Shown here: positions 42,977-54,035 of the stretch, in pieces
How the letters are laid out: each line of letters opens with the position of its first letter
Numbering within the stretch: position 1 is the first letter of the stretch
NCBI GenBank assembly: GCA_949361645.1
Contig: OX442415.1
Span: 7,963,573-8,027,572 of the forward strand
Direction: 5' to 3'
Length of the DNA: 64,000 nt
DNA from: Spongilla lacustris
Taxonomy: Eukaryota > Porifera > Demospongiae > Spongillida > Spongillidae
Program-made: the position numbers and the translations under genes
The notes under the pieces: model-generated
Told to the model about the DNA's origin: nothing
What the model saw: the letters and a program-made list of their open reading frames with translations, nothing else
Database searches by the model: none

Positions 42977-45900
42977 TTACTTTGGACCATCTACAGCAAT
43001 TTTCTCTATCACATCGCCTGGGTGTCTTGAAGTTTGATCTTGACTTTCCACAATTTTCTTCAAGCTAAATTCATCTTTGCTAGAGAACAATCTTCGTTTA
43101 GCACACACCCACTGGCAAAATGAATCAAGCTGTGCTGATGACATTAGATAGTATATGCTTCCCAATAAATGGAGTGGCTTCAGAGTTCCCCCACCACCTG
43201 CTGTACACCAAACATCAATTAACTCTACTGCTTTGACAATGCTGTATGCTCTGTCCACATAGGAGTATACCTTCTTCTTAAATGCCTCAAATTCATCACA
43301 TAAATCCTCACTTACGATTACAAAGTCACCTCCACATACTTCTCGCAGCTGTACTCCACCAAAGCATGTTCTGTATTCTATCCATAGTATCCTTGCTAAG
43401 AGCAAATTCTCCATCCTTTAGCTTTAAATCTGGTAATATCTCCTAAAATGAATAACAATAAACGTTAATATACATGTGTAAAGAATGCATGCATTTCACT
43501 TACATCGAATGCTTCATCATCCTCCTTAGCTTCATGGTGAAATTTACTTGTACCAGTTCACCACAATCGAAGAAGATGTGATGAATTCAACTGCTCCCAT
43601 ACACAAGAACAATTGTGTTTGACCACATCAATCACTTCACGTTCCAATTCAACAAAGGCTTTAGCACTATCACTTCCCGATTCTGAAATGAACGGCTTGA
43701 TGTGGCTTGCAATTGCTCGCACTGTGTTTGAATCGGCATCAGACAGCATGTAGGTACCACGGCCAAGAAGCTTAACTATTGTATATGGTCCTTTCCATCT
43801 AATCAGCAGCTAGCTTTCCTCCCTTGGTTTTCTTTTGTTTAAAGTCTTTCAAAAGTACCTTTGTGCCGATAGAGTAGCTAAGAGGATTAGCATGTTTTTT
43901 TATCGTAGTGTTCTTTCTGCTTTTTTTTGGGCTTGTAGTATATTCAACTTTGCTTCTTCGAGGATAGCAATATTACTTTTCAAAACTGTATCTTGTGAGT
44001 CCTCGGCATATTCTGGTTCATTTTTGACATAGGACAAAGACTTAACTTCACTGTCTTGGCATATATCTATGTCAATTGGGAGAACAGCTCTACGCCCAAA
44101 CATAAGTTGAAAAGGTGTGAATTTGGTTGAATTATACCCAGATGTATTGTACGCAAATACACATGAGTCCAGATGATGATTCCAGTGCTTGGGCTGTGAA
44201 TGGCAGTACTTCACCAATATGGTCTGAATAGTCTGATTAAAGCGTTCATCTAGCCCATTTGCCTTTAGTGAAGAGCAAAGAACGAAGAACAAAATACAGT
44301 GTAAATGTGCAGAAAGTGCAACACATCAATTTTGGTAACTATAATTTTGCTTTTAGACTCTCTATAAAATTGCATATTCTACTTGGCATGTAGTTTGTTA
44401 ATTCCACGAAACACAGAAGTTACTAAATATAGTTTACAGCCAAAAAAGAAATAAATTAACGAGGTCCTGCCCACTCCCCCCACCTCTGGCCCCCCTTTCA
44501 AAAATGCTGTGGATGCCCATGTAAGGCTTATTACTCAAAGTTCTATATTTAGTACCCTAGAATGTTGATCAACTCACCCACCAATTCTTTGTCCCGTTTG
44601 TTAATGCAATCTATCATACTATTGCTATACAATGTGCACATAAATTATAAATTCAATACATTTGCATGACACCCAATTGAATATTTATTGTCTCATCTTA
44701 AAACTTAAGTTCCCGGTTTCTGATATTAAAAAAAATTACACTTCTTTAAACCAGACTTCAAGAAAGCTGGTGTAACAAGACAATAATATCTGGCTCCTTT
44801 CTTTTAGATTGAGCATGATACATAAGTAGATAAATATAGAAAGCAGTGCATCTTTTAAAATTTACTATCTATGAAGGAGCCAGATATTATAATCTTGTTT
44901 ACGCCAGCTTTCTTGAAGTCTGGTTTAAAGAAGTGTAATACAAAGAGGCAGCACGGAATATTTTTCATCTATTAATAATATTTATGTGCACATTGTATAG
45001 CAATTGTATGATAGATAGCATTAACAAACGGGACAAAGGATTGGTGGGTGAGTTGATCAACATCAAAATAGAAATGTCAAGTGTATGCATGCCAAATAAA
45101 TATAAATTACCTGTGGATGGTAAGCAGTTGTAAGACGATGTTCGATGTTAAGAAGTTTCATGAGTTCACGGTCCAATTTATTATTAAGCTCTGTACCCTG
45201 GTCAGATGTTACTACCTTTGGCAACCCCATCCTCATGAAGATCTATTTAAAAAAATACAATATATTTAGATACTCATATGCAAAATACCTTAAAAAGCAC
45301 CATTGCTACAGTAGATGCAGACTTATCCACTGTTGGAACAGCATCTACCCACTTTGTAAAGTAGTCTGACATTGTGAAAATATATCGACTGCCATCATCA
45401 CCCGCAGGTGATATCGGGCCAACAAAATCAATACCAATATGGTACCATGGTGATTTAACAGGTATAGGATGCAACTCAGGTGCACCAGTAGTCATCTTAC
45501 GATTCATTCGTTGGCAGATATCACAAGTGGCAATCTATGTATGTATTAAATATCAATATTATGATTATGGAATAAACAAAATATCCTTTATGTACAAACA
45601 TACCATTTTTGAAACATCCTTTACATAACCATGCCACATGTATCTTTCTCTCAAGCGATGCAATGTTTTCGTCAAACCTAAGTGACCTGATGTTGGGTGC
45701 ACATGACATCCGTGAAGAATCCTTTTCCTCTCCTTTTCCTCTTGAATGTAACGCACAGTTGCAACAACCTGAATGTAAAGAGTGTAAATGTAGTAATATA
45801 TATGCTGGTATACATATAAAAAACTATATACCTTCTTTTTCTTCATCATCTTGTAGTGAAGTACTTCTTCTATCATTGTGAAACGTTGTGCTTTCTTCCG

Positions 45901-46359
45901 AATCATCCGTTTTTTGTTTTTGTCACTTGAATCTTTGTACTTGCCTGTGGTTAAATAGGCACAGACTTGGTCAATCAAATCAGATTTACTACCGTCTTCA
46001 TTCTCTTCCTCATCATCGCCATCGACTTCATTATTATCCTCTTCACTAGCGCCATTGTGTTTCCTATAACCATCGTCTTCACCATCGCCATCATCTTCAA
46101 CGTCTTCCCCATCGCCATCATCTTCAACGTCTTCACCATCGCCATCATCTTCAACGTCTTCACCATCGCCATCGTCTTCTTCACACTCACCATCGTCTTC
46201 ACCATCGTTCACACCAATGTAACCGTCGTCACAGAAACCAACGCCATCATCACCTAAACAATACGAGCATGAAGGTGCACTGAATGTACATCTACACCAA
46301 AAGGCCTATGCATATAGTATCGTACCATCTCTAGCCCTTTTTCTCTTATTTTTATACAT
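42977..46359 (-). pseudogene. Intron-containing GPY/F integrase gene (Ginger1/GIN-like)
   Basis: Seven exons on the minus strand: 46359-46326, 46253-45832, 45768-45604, 45534-45289, 45242-45111, 44262-43504 and 43442-42977. All introns are GT-AG. Exons 1-5 join without any break: basic start, Asp/Glu repeat (GDGEDVEDD), HHCC zinc motif (HPTSGH ... CDIC), then integrase core residues GIDFVGP and TSDQGTE. Exon 6 supplies the third residue (NGLDERFNQ) and a GPY/F module (KGPYTIVKLLGRG). Exon 6 has three single-base frame changes (two in A runs near 43905 and 43895, one near 43825) and an in-frame TGA near 43560. Exon 7 has another shift. Introns rule out an LTR retrotransposon and point to a Ginger1 DNA transposon or a domesticated GIN-type gene. 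I call it decayed, unless the indels are assembly errors. Confidence 0.7.
44562..45063. repeat. Foldback element in integrase intron 5
   Basis: Inverted repeat of about 220-bp arms. ATGTTGATCAACTCACCCAC on the left pairs with its complement ending at 45063; inner words CTTCTTTAAACCAGACTTCA also pair. It accounts for most of the 848-bp intron, far longer than the 46-72 bp introns around it. No ORF. Confidence 0.8.
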
Positions 46360-46409
46360 TCTTTTGCTTTCTCATCCGATCGCCGCTGATCACTTCACAG
46401 AAACACGTG

Positions 46410-46550
46410 TTTAAGGGGGGGGGACCAAAATACGCATGCGCGGACCAAATATTTCAGACAAAATTAGTCCGGGGGGACCGATTTTTTCATGAAAATTGGT
46501 CCGGGGGGACCAATTTTTGGGGGGGACCAAAATTTTCGTGACAGACACCC
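46410..46550 (+). repeat. GGGGGGACC-rich block
   Basis: Four repeats of the type TCCGGGGGGACC separated by A/T-rich words. They resemble, but do not equal, the GGGGGGACATTGT repeats at the end of the 0.9-kb element (740-890 and 47685-47830). Also shared with copy 1 is TTTTCGTGACAG. Confidence 0.55.
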
Positions 46551-46562
46551 TACTTGGAACTC

Positions 46563-46728
46563 ATTCACTGCCATTAAATGTAATTGCAAACCTGGTACCT
46601 GTGAGAGTCGCAGATGCAGATGCAAAAAGAAATGAAATTGAGTGTAGCAGCCCGGCATTTCCACAAAGGGGACCACTGCAAGAACAGCAACAGGATAGCA
46701 AGATCCCTACTGATCGAACCAAGGTTAG
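46563..46728 (+). pseudogene. Cysteine-rich (CXC-like) coding remnant
   Basis: One frame gives CNCKPGTCESRRCRCKKK, another gives ECSS, and a third gives HFHKGDHCKNSN running to a possible donor GTTAGT. Together they look like a CXC-type zinc-binding tail broken by two frame changes. It lies upstream of the Ulp1/PHD remnant at 52962, with the Gypsy element in the intervening DNA. Confidence 0.4.
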
Positions 46729-46890
46729 TGCAGATTCTTTTTTAAAAAAATGTACGGATTTGATCACACAGGTGCATGCAATTAGATTAAATGTGCAGTG
46801 GCAGATCCAAGAGAGGGGGAGGAGTTGCAACCACCCTCCCTTTGTTGGACCCACCAGGCTCTTTGTATTATAAATCGTTTTTATGTAATG

Positions 46891-47052
46891 TGTAACGTAA
46901 TAGTGACGTCATGTATTGCGCAGAGACCAGCGCGCATCCTACAAGTCTGACCCTTGCCCTCTAGAACTTATATAGCTGTATATATTTTTGTACATTGGCA
47001 TTCGTGTATATGTGTTTGCTGAGGCTGCATTGATTTCGGCACTGGAGTCACA
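46891..47052 (+). repeat. 5' LTR of Gypsy element
   Basis: 162 bp, starts TGTAACGTAATAGTGACGTC, contains TTATATAG, ends GGAGTCACA. Pairs with 52713-52874. Confidence 0.95.
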
Positions 47053-47071
47053 TTGGCGTAGTCGGCAGGAT
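47053..47071 (+). promoter_or_regulatory. Primer-binding site
   Basis: TTGGCGTAGTCGGCAGGAT directly follows the 5' LTR and includes the TGG complementary to a tRNA CCA end. The tRNA species was not identified. Confidence 0.75.
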
Positions 47072-47075
47072 TAGG

Positions 47076-48841
47076 ATGTCGAAACCCGTTCTCCTGCCTA
47101 AGCCATTCAACGGCGAGCCGGACGAATGGAACGAGTGGGTTACCCATTTCGAAAATGTCGCCGTTGTGAATAAGTGGGAGACGGGCGAAGAAAAGCTGAA
47201 ATGGTTGCGAGTAAGGCTAACAGGAAAGGCACAGACGGCCTTCATGAAACTGCCTGAGGCGGCGCGAGGCAATTACGGTGAGTGCATTAAGGCATTACAG
47301 AAACGTTTCGCTCCCGACAGCAGGCGAGAACTGTATGTCGCGGAACTCAACACGAGAAAGAAGCGCCGAGACGAAGACTGGGCATCTTTCGGAGACGCCT
47401 TGCGGGTGCTATCTGACAGGGCCTACCCTGCCCTGAATCAATACCTGTCGCAAATTGAAGACTCTCAGGTGGCCTTTGGAGTAAAACAGAAACGGCCCAG
47501 TAACGTGGAAGAAGCTGTTGCGGCTACTATAGAACTTGAGTCGTACCTGAACGCCGCCGCGAGTTCTAGTAAGTCCCACCGTCACGTTGACGTTGTTGTT
47601 CCACAGAAATCAGCAAGAGACTCACAGTGGGGGAACGGCACTGAATCAGCAGCAGTTTCTGGTGTTGCCGGTGTCGTAGTGCACAATGTCCCCCCTAAAA
47701 CTTGTCCCCCCGGACCTTTTACACTAGTGTACAATGTCCCCCCAGATATTCTGCACTAGTGTACAATGTCCCCCCGGACAATCTACACTAGGGCAAACTG
47801 TCCCCCTCCAGGGTAAAATGTCCCCCCTCATAACATTTTATTTCATCTATGACAAGGCTAGGAAATGTTTACGGCAGTACACGGGATCGCGTTGACGCCA
47901 TTATAGCTGCATGTCGTTCCGCCGCTTGAAATGCTCATTGTAACAAATATACTGACACACATACACGAACATTTAGAATTTTAGCATTAAATTCCTTAAC
48001 GAATACACAGTTCTTATCCTTTCGGTGTCGTCAAAGCACTCATTGAAACCAATATTCACACACATATATATACATTATTACTGAAAATTCCTTAAGGAGT
48101 AGTGATTGATATACTTCATAGCTGAAATCTCATCCGTATGAGAGATTGAAAAATATTGAGATCAATACGATCATAGCCTGAAAATTAATGTCGCATAAAC
48201 ACAGCTCCACACTGCGTGCACCGCCTGACATATCTCAGGAAAGGTTATTCCCATCGTCAGTTCATCTGTTGCGTTATAGTACAACCGATCAGTCGGGTAC
48301 CCAGACTAAAACCCATCCTAAATAACGTAAAAACCATGCATCCTGCGTCCAGGGTGGGGATATTGTAAAAACCTTACTTGGAGGGGTTTTGTCGAATGTT
48401 GACTTATGAATTAATTGAATTATTGCTTCAACATTCGACAGAACTAGGATAGAACCACATGTGTTCCCATCCTGGACGCACAATCCGGGCAGGATGGTTT
48501 TTACGCTATATAAGGACGGGTCTTTGTTAAAAACCAGCCTGTTGGACGTTTATAACGCCTTTGTTATCCGCCCTCCCACACCGGTGTCGATGAGAAACTA
48601 CTAACAACATTGGAAAACTTAAGTGAACGACTTCACAGGTTGGAGACGTCTATGAGAAGCAACAAAGATCACCCTCCGGCGAGGGTAGAAAAACAGCCGG
48701 ACAGGCGTAGGAACATTGTATGTTGGAACTGTGGCAAAAAGGGTCACACAGCTCGGGTTTGTAGAAACAGCTCCCCGCTAGCACAGCAGAGAAACTTCAG
48801 TCCCTCGGGGGTAAGGGCCACCCTTGCGAGGGAAGATTTGT
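47076..48841 (+). pseudogene. Gypsy gag, split by a 904-bp insertion
   Basis: The first part (47076-47676) is a capsid-like Gag with an early PFNGEPDEWNEWVTHF motif. It is interrupted by the element at 47677-48580. The frame resumes exactly after the 9-bp duplicated CCGGTGTCG (GVDEKLL...) and reaches a CCHC zinc knuckle, CWNCGKKGHTARVC, near 48722, with a stop at 48841. Discounting the insertion and one copy of the 9-mer, the reading frame is continuous, so the insertion is the only lesion in gag. Confidence 0.85.
47677..48580 (-). mobile_element. 0.9-kb element, copy 2, inserted in Gypsy gag
   Basis: 904 bp, reverse orientation relative to copy 1 (1-891), flanked on both sides by CCGGTGTCG (47668-47676 and 48581-48589), a 9-bp target duplication. 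Because it sits inside a young Gypsy element it is itself recent. Ends are TAGTGCACAATGTCCC and CCGCCCTCCCACA on the plus strand, with no terminal inverted repeat. The class is unknown. Confidence 0.85.
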
Positions 48842-51800
48842 AAAGGCCCATCCAGACAAAGTCGCTGTTCACACCTATACATCATTGTCATCAAACAACA
48901 TGAGTTTTCGTATTGTTGTTCTTGTTAATTCTGTCCCTATTGAAGCTTGATACAGGCGCCGCTGTCTCACTTCTGCACACAATGGTCTGGACCAAGTTAC
49001 AAGACAAGCCTACTGCAAAAGTGGGCGGGACTGGGGCTTACTGGGGTCAATGGCAATGCTTTATCAATAAAAGGCTGTGCGCTCATCCCAGTCGTGGTGG
49101 AAGGAGGTAAAGAGTTCAAGGTATCATTTGTTATTACAGATGATATCATGGTGGATGCAATTCTTGGGCTAGATTTCCTAGGGGCCAATAGCAGTGTCAT
49201 TGACTGTGGTAGAAGGGTGCTTACCTCTCCCTCTGGGGAAATGTCCTGCTCTCTTACAGATGTCCCAGTAAAGATCATTGGGCTAGTTACTAGTACAATG
49301 ATAACCATACCTGCTGCTAGTGAAATGGAAATCATGATACAACCGAAAAGTCCTGTTGGTAATGGCACGTGGATTGTGGAAGGTGATTATGTTGGTAGAC
49401 ATGCATGGGGTTATGGTTGCAAACGCTATAGTGCATTCACGCGGAAATGAGTTGATCCCTGTCAGATTACTTAACTCTCGTGATATTCCTGTGACAGTGA
49501 AGAAAGAAGAGCAGATTGCTAAACTGGAGGAGGCTGAACCCTGCACCAGCACTGCAGGCATTTCAACGATCTCAGTGGGCACAGAATTGTCATTGGAAGA
49601 AAAAGAAGCCCTGTGGCTGTGGGACATTGTACTGAAGGTTGGAAATCATATTTCCCCCGCCGAGAGGGAGCAATTATTTTCTGTACTACTGGAGTACAAG
49701 GACGCATTTGCTCTACACGAGCATGATTCTGGTCACACCTCAGTTACGAAGCACAAATTAAATAAATACGGTTAATTCCTCCCCTGTTCACTGCACAGGA
49801 TTCCACAAGCACGAAAAGAAGAAGTCAGGAAGTTGACGCAGGAAATGCTGGAGAAAGGAGTAATCCAACCGTCTGACAGTCCTTGGTCCTCCCCAATAGT
49901 GCTGGCAAAAAAGAAGGATGGGTCCGTAAGATTTTGTATTGATTACAGAAAGTTAACGCCATCACTAGAAAAGATGCATACCCGCTCCCCCGAATAGATG
50001 AAACCTTGGATACTTTGGCTGGTTCCAAGTTGTACACCACGCTGGATTTGAAAACCGGCTATTGGCAGGTCGAGGTAGAAAACGAGGATAGAGCAAAGAC
50101 CGCTTTCAGTACCCCGGATGGGCTATATGAATTTAAGGTAATGCCATTTGGACTATGTAATGCCCCAGCCACATTCCAGAGATTAATGGATAGGGTATTG
50201 CATGGGTTGAAATGGCACAGTTGCTTAGTTTACATCGATGATATTGTTGTGGTTGGGGCCAACTTTAAGGAGCATTTATATAATCTAGCCTGTGTGCTCA
50301 AAAGACTGAGGGAGGCGGGGCTCAAGTTAAAACCCACTAAGTGCAACCTTTTACAAAAGGAAGTCAGGTATCTTGGGCACGTGATTTCAGAAAATGGAAT
50401 TTCCACTGACCCCATTAAGACAGACACAATTCGAAAATGGCCAACCCCACAGTGTAGGCGGGAAATTTTGCAGTTTCTAGGCCTAGCTAACTATTATAGA
50501 CGCTTTATTAAAGATTTTGCGTCTGTTAGTAGGCCACTCCAGCGTCTAACAGAGAAAAATGCCCCATTTTGCTGGACTGAACAGTGTCAAAAAGCGTTTG
50601 ACGATCTTCGCAACTGCTTGGTTAATGCCCCCATTCTAGCGTATCCGGACTACACAAAACCATTTGTTCTTGATACTGATGCTAGTAATTCTGGGATAGG
50701 GGCAGTTCTGTCACAGGTGCAAGATGATGGTACTGAGTGTGTTGTAGCGTATGCTAGTCGATCGCTAACCAGGCAAGAGCAAAAGTATTGTGTCACGCGT
50801 AGAGAGCTCTTAGCTGTTGTGGAGTTTACCCACAATTTTCGACCATATGATCCATATCTACTTGGGCGAGAATTTACACTGAGAACTGACCATGGATCAC
50901 TTGTTTGGTTAAAATACTTCAAGGAACCTGAAGGCCAGCTGGCACGCTGGCTGGAAAAGCTGGGAGTATGACTTTATCGTTATGCATGCATCGTCAAGGT
51001 TCCAGACATGGGAATGCAGACGCCTTGTCAAGGATCCCGTGCAAACAGTGCGGAAGGGGTGACCGGTGTGGAAACGAAGATGATCAGGTAGTCGAAATTG
51101 GTGCTATTACAGGTCCTTTCTTGCAGCAACTCAACAACCTAGGGGAGTTTCAACGCCTGCAAGCAGAGGATGACGACATTGCCCCCGTGCTGAATGCTGT
51201 CAAAGAGGGCAACGTACCTCCAGGTGACACTACCAAGTCTTGGAGCAGAGAAAGTCGCCTTCTCTTACAACAGTGGGAGATGCTAACGATCAAGCATGGT
51301 GCACTTTGGAGACAGTTCTCAGATGGGAAAAAGGTGAGGCTCCAACTTGTTTTACCCTCCAGGTTACACAAAAAGGTCATCCGAAACTTGCATGAAGGCG
51401 CGGTGTCAGGGCATCTGGGAGAAGAAAAAGTGCTGTCTCAGCTCAAAGAACGATTCTATTGGCCATACAGGCTGTGGCGAGGCAGTAAGAACATGGTGTA
51501 GACAGTGCAAAATTTGTGCCTCCAGGAAGATGACGATTCCAAGCAGAAAGGCAAAACTACAAACCATTCAAGCTGGCTATCCTATGCAGGTCGTAAGTGT
51601 AGATATCATGGGACCACTTCCAGAAACAACAGACGGTTGCAGGTATGTGCTAGTGGCTGCTGACCACTTTACGAGATGGGTGGAAGTGTATGCTATCAGA
51701 AATCAAGAAGCTATTACTGTAGCGAAGAAACTTGTGGACGAAATGTTTTGTAGGTTTTCTCCCCCCGAACAGCTGCATTCAGACCAAGGGAGGCAATTTG

Positions 51801-52699
51801 AATCAGACTTGATTGCGGAGATCTGCAAACTCTTAGAAATCAGGAAGACCCATACGACCCCCTACCACCCCCAGGGTAACGGAATGGTGGAACGTTTCAA
51901 TAGAACACTACTTGATATGCTGGCGACAACAACGCACAATCACCCAAATGACTGGGAGTGTTGTGTTCGTAAGGTGTTTATGGCCTATAATTCAAGCGTC
52001 CATCCTTCCACAGGTTTTAGCCCCTTCTTCCTTATGTTTGGGCGTGAAGCAAAGCTGCCCGTTGATTTAATGTACGGATCAAATCCTGTTGATGAAAGGA
52101 CGCACTCGGAGTACGTGCAGCAGCTGAAAACTAGCCTCCATGATGCATATGCTTTAGTGAGGGAGCACTGCAAAAGCGAACATAAGAGACAGAAAGCCAT
52201 TTATGATGAAAAGATTCACGGGAAGCCTTTTGATCTTGGTGATAATGTATGGCTACATTCGCCAGCTATTCCTCGAGGACAGTCCAAGAAACTGTATCGC
52301 CCTTGGAAGGGCCCCTTTAAGGTGGTGGAGAGATTTGGGGAATCCGTGTATAAAATAAAGGGGCCTAAGGGCTATCAATGCGTGCATTTCGACAGGCTGA
52401 AACCGTATCAAGGAGAAAATAGAGAGTTCCAGTCTGAAGCCCCACCCAGCCAACGGTTCACGGAACAGCAACTAATCCCTGAAGACCCGCCCCCACGCAC
52501 CCCTGCAGCGATGGAGTTGTTGGATGATGACGAAGAAGAGCAACAGCTGGATGGACAGGCGAACGAAGATCAGCCCGAAGTGGAACCTGCTACGGATCCT
52601 CCTGCAGTCGCGCCCGCTGCCGATCCTCCTCCTGGTCATCGTTACCCGGCTAGAGAACGCCGAGTCCCAGACCGTTACGGACCGTACATTCAATTTTGA
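48842..52699 (+). pseudogene. Gypsy pol (protease, RT, RNase H, integrase), frameshifted
   Basis: Protease with LDTGAAVSLL (about 48949). Reverse transcriptase from about 49780, with [30 protein letters not shown] and the catalytic YIDDIVV (about 50230). RNase H with FVLDTDASNSGIGAVL (about 50660). Integrase with a zinc region (HEGAVSGHLG ... CRQCKIC) and the DDE residues in VSVDIMGP, HSDQGRQFE and NGMVERFNRT. An acidic C-terminal tail ends at a TGA, 52697-52699. Frame changes lie near 48947, 49010, 49390, 49772, 49953, 50965 and 51465. No single protein can be made from this copy as written. Confidence 0.9.
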
Positions 52700-52712
52700 A
52701 AGGAGGGAGTGG
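52699..52712 (+). promoter_or_regulatory. Polypurine tract
   Basis: AAAGGAGGGAGTGG lies directly before the 3' LTR, where plus-strand synthesis is primed. Confidence 0.7.
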
Positions 52713-52874
52713 TGTAACGTAATAGTGACGTCATGTATTGCGCAGAGACCAGCGCGCATCCTACAAGTCTGACCCTTGCCCTCTAGAACTTATATAGCTG
52801 TATATATTTTTGTATATTGGCATTCGTGTATATGTGTTTGCTGAGGCTGCATTGATTTCGGCACTGGAGTTACA
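52713..52874 (+). repeat. 3' LTR of Gypsy element
   Basis: 162 bp. It differs from the 5' LTR at TGTATATTGG (TGTACATTGG in the 5' LTR) and GGAGTTACA (GGAGTCACA). Confidence 0.95.
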
Positions 52875-52961
52875 AATGTATAGATATAATTTTACTTTAA
52901 CGTACATGACTTTAACCATGCATATTCCAGTAAATTGCATTCTTATTTATCACCTCTTTAG

Positions 52962-53820
52962 ATTGTAAATGCAGAAATAGATGTCATAGCAAAAGAACGA
53001 GAAAGCAACAACACATGAGGTTGACATAGATTGCGACGAAATTGATGCTAGTTCTACATCCTCTTCACAGAGCAATGTTTGGCTTAACCACTGTGGGATT
53101 GTACTCACAAAATGGCATAAAGATATCTTGCTGTCTTGTAATAGCTGGATAGATGATGACATTACTAATGCATCACAGTATTTGATAAAGAAGGAGAACC
53201 CTTCTTGTAGAGGTCTTCAATCGCAGTTAGGCCGGATTTCAGATGGAAATACAAAAAGGAGGTTTTGTTCAAGTACTCATGAACATTAATAAGTCACATT
53301 GGATAGTTGTATCTTCTATGAACTGCCAACAATCTACCATAAAGGTGTATGATAGCTTTCATGGGTACTTACCTGAAGACACAAAGAAGCTAAATGCTGA
53401 TATCATGCAATCTCCATGCCCCAAAATTGAAGCACAGTACATTGATGTGCAAAAGCAAAAAGGATAAAGTGATTGTGGGTTGTTTGCTATTGCATTTGCC
53501 ACCTCGCTTGCTCATCTTCAAGACCCTGCAAGCATAACCTATGACCAGGCTAAAATGAGAACACATCTCATTCACTGCTTTGAAACACAGAGTGTGACAC
53601 CTGGCCTTTTCCTTCACATGGGTCTCGTAGACCTAGTGATCCAAATATCGAAGCCTACTCAATCTATTGTGTCTGCCGAATGATTAATGATGGCACTCCC
53701 ATAATCCAGTGCTCCTCATGCACAGAGTGGTATCATATGGCTTGTTGTGCTGTGCCTTCACGGTTCAAGACAAACAAAAGACTAAGACTACAATGGAAAT
53801 GCCAGCCTTGTGCAAAGTAA
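52962..53820 (+). pseudogene. Ulp1-like protease plus PHD finger remnant
   Basis: Begins after a pyrimidine tract and TTTAG. Frames read SNVWLNHCGIVLTKWHKD and DDDITNASQYLIKK, typical of Ulp1-family substrate-facing helices. The catalytic set follows: His in NKSHWIVVSS, Asp in IKVYDSFHG and Cys in SDCGLFAIAFA. A TAA stands just before SDCG (53465-53467), and at least two frame changes lie upstream. The C-terminus is a PHD finger (CVCR ... QCSSCTEWYHMACC ... WKCQPC) ending at 53820. Ulp1 and PHD modules are known accessories of Ginger-type and related DNA transposons. Here they may belong with the integrase gene on the other strand (42977-46359). Confidence 0.65.
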
Positions 53821-54035
53821 CACTGTTCATTCATTGTCATACATGCATGTACATGCATGCAGCTGATCCTCATTTCTTCTACTTGCATCCAGTCATCCTT
53901 CCCCGCTATTTTATTGTCCAATACTATACAAGCATGTAGAATAATATTCATGCAGATATTGTAGAAGATGCATAAACATTGCTGAGCAATCACTGTACTT
54001 CTCATTTGGTCAAATACATGTATATATATATACAC

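Larger units (their letters stand above)
46891..52874 (+). mobile_element. Ty3/Gypsy LTR retrotransposon, complete but damaged
   Basis: 5984 bp with 162-bp LTRs at both ends (TGTAAC...ACA), a 4-bp target duplication AATG (46887-46890 and 52875-52878), a primer-binding site, a purine tract, and gag and pol in the order Gag-protease-RT-RNase H-integrase. The LTRs differ at only two positions, which implies a recent insertion. Yet pol has about seven frame changes and gag is split by a 904-bp insertion. No envelope gene. Confidence 0.95.
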
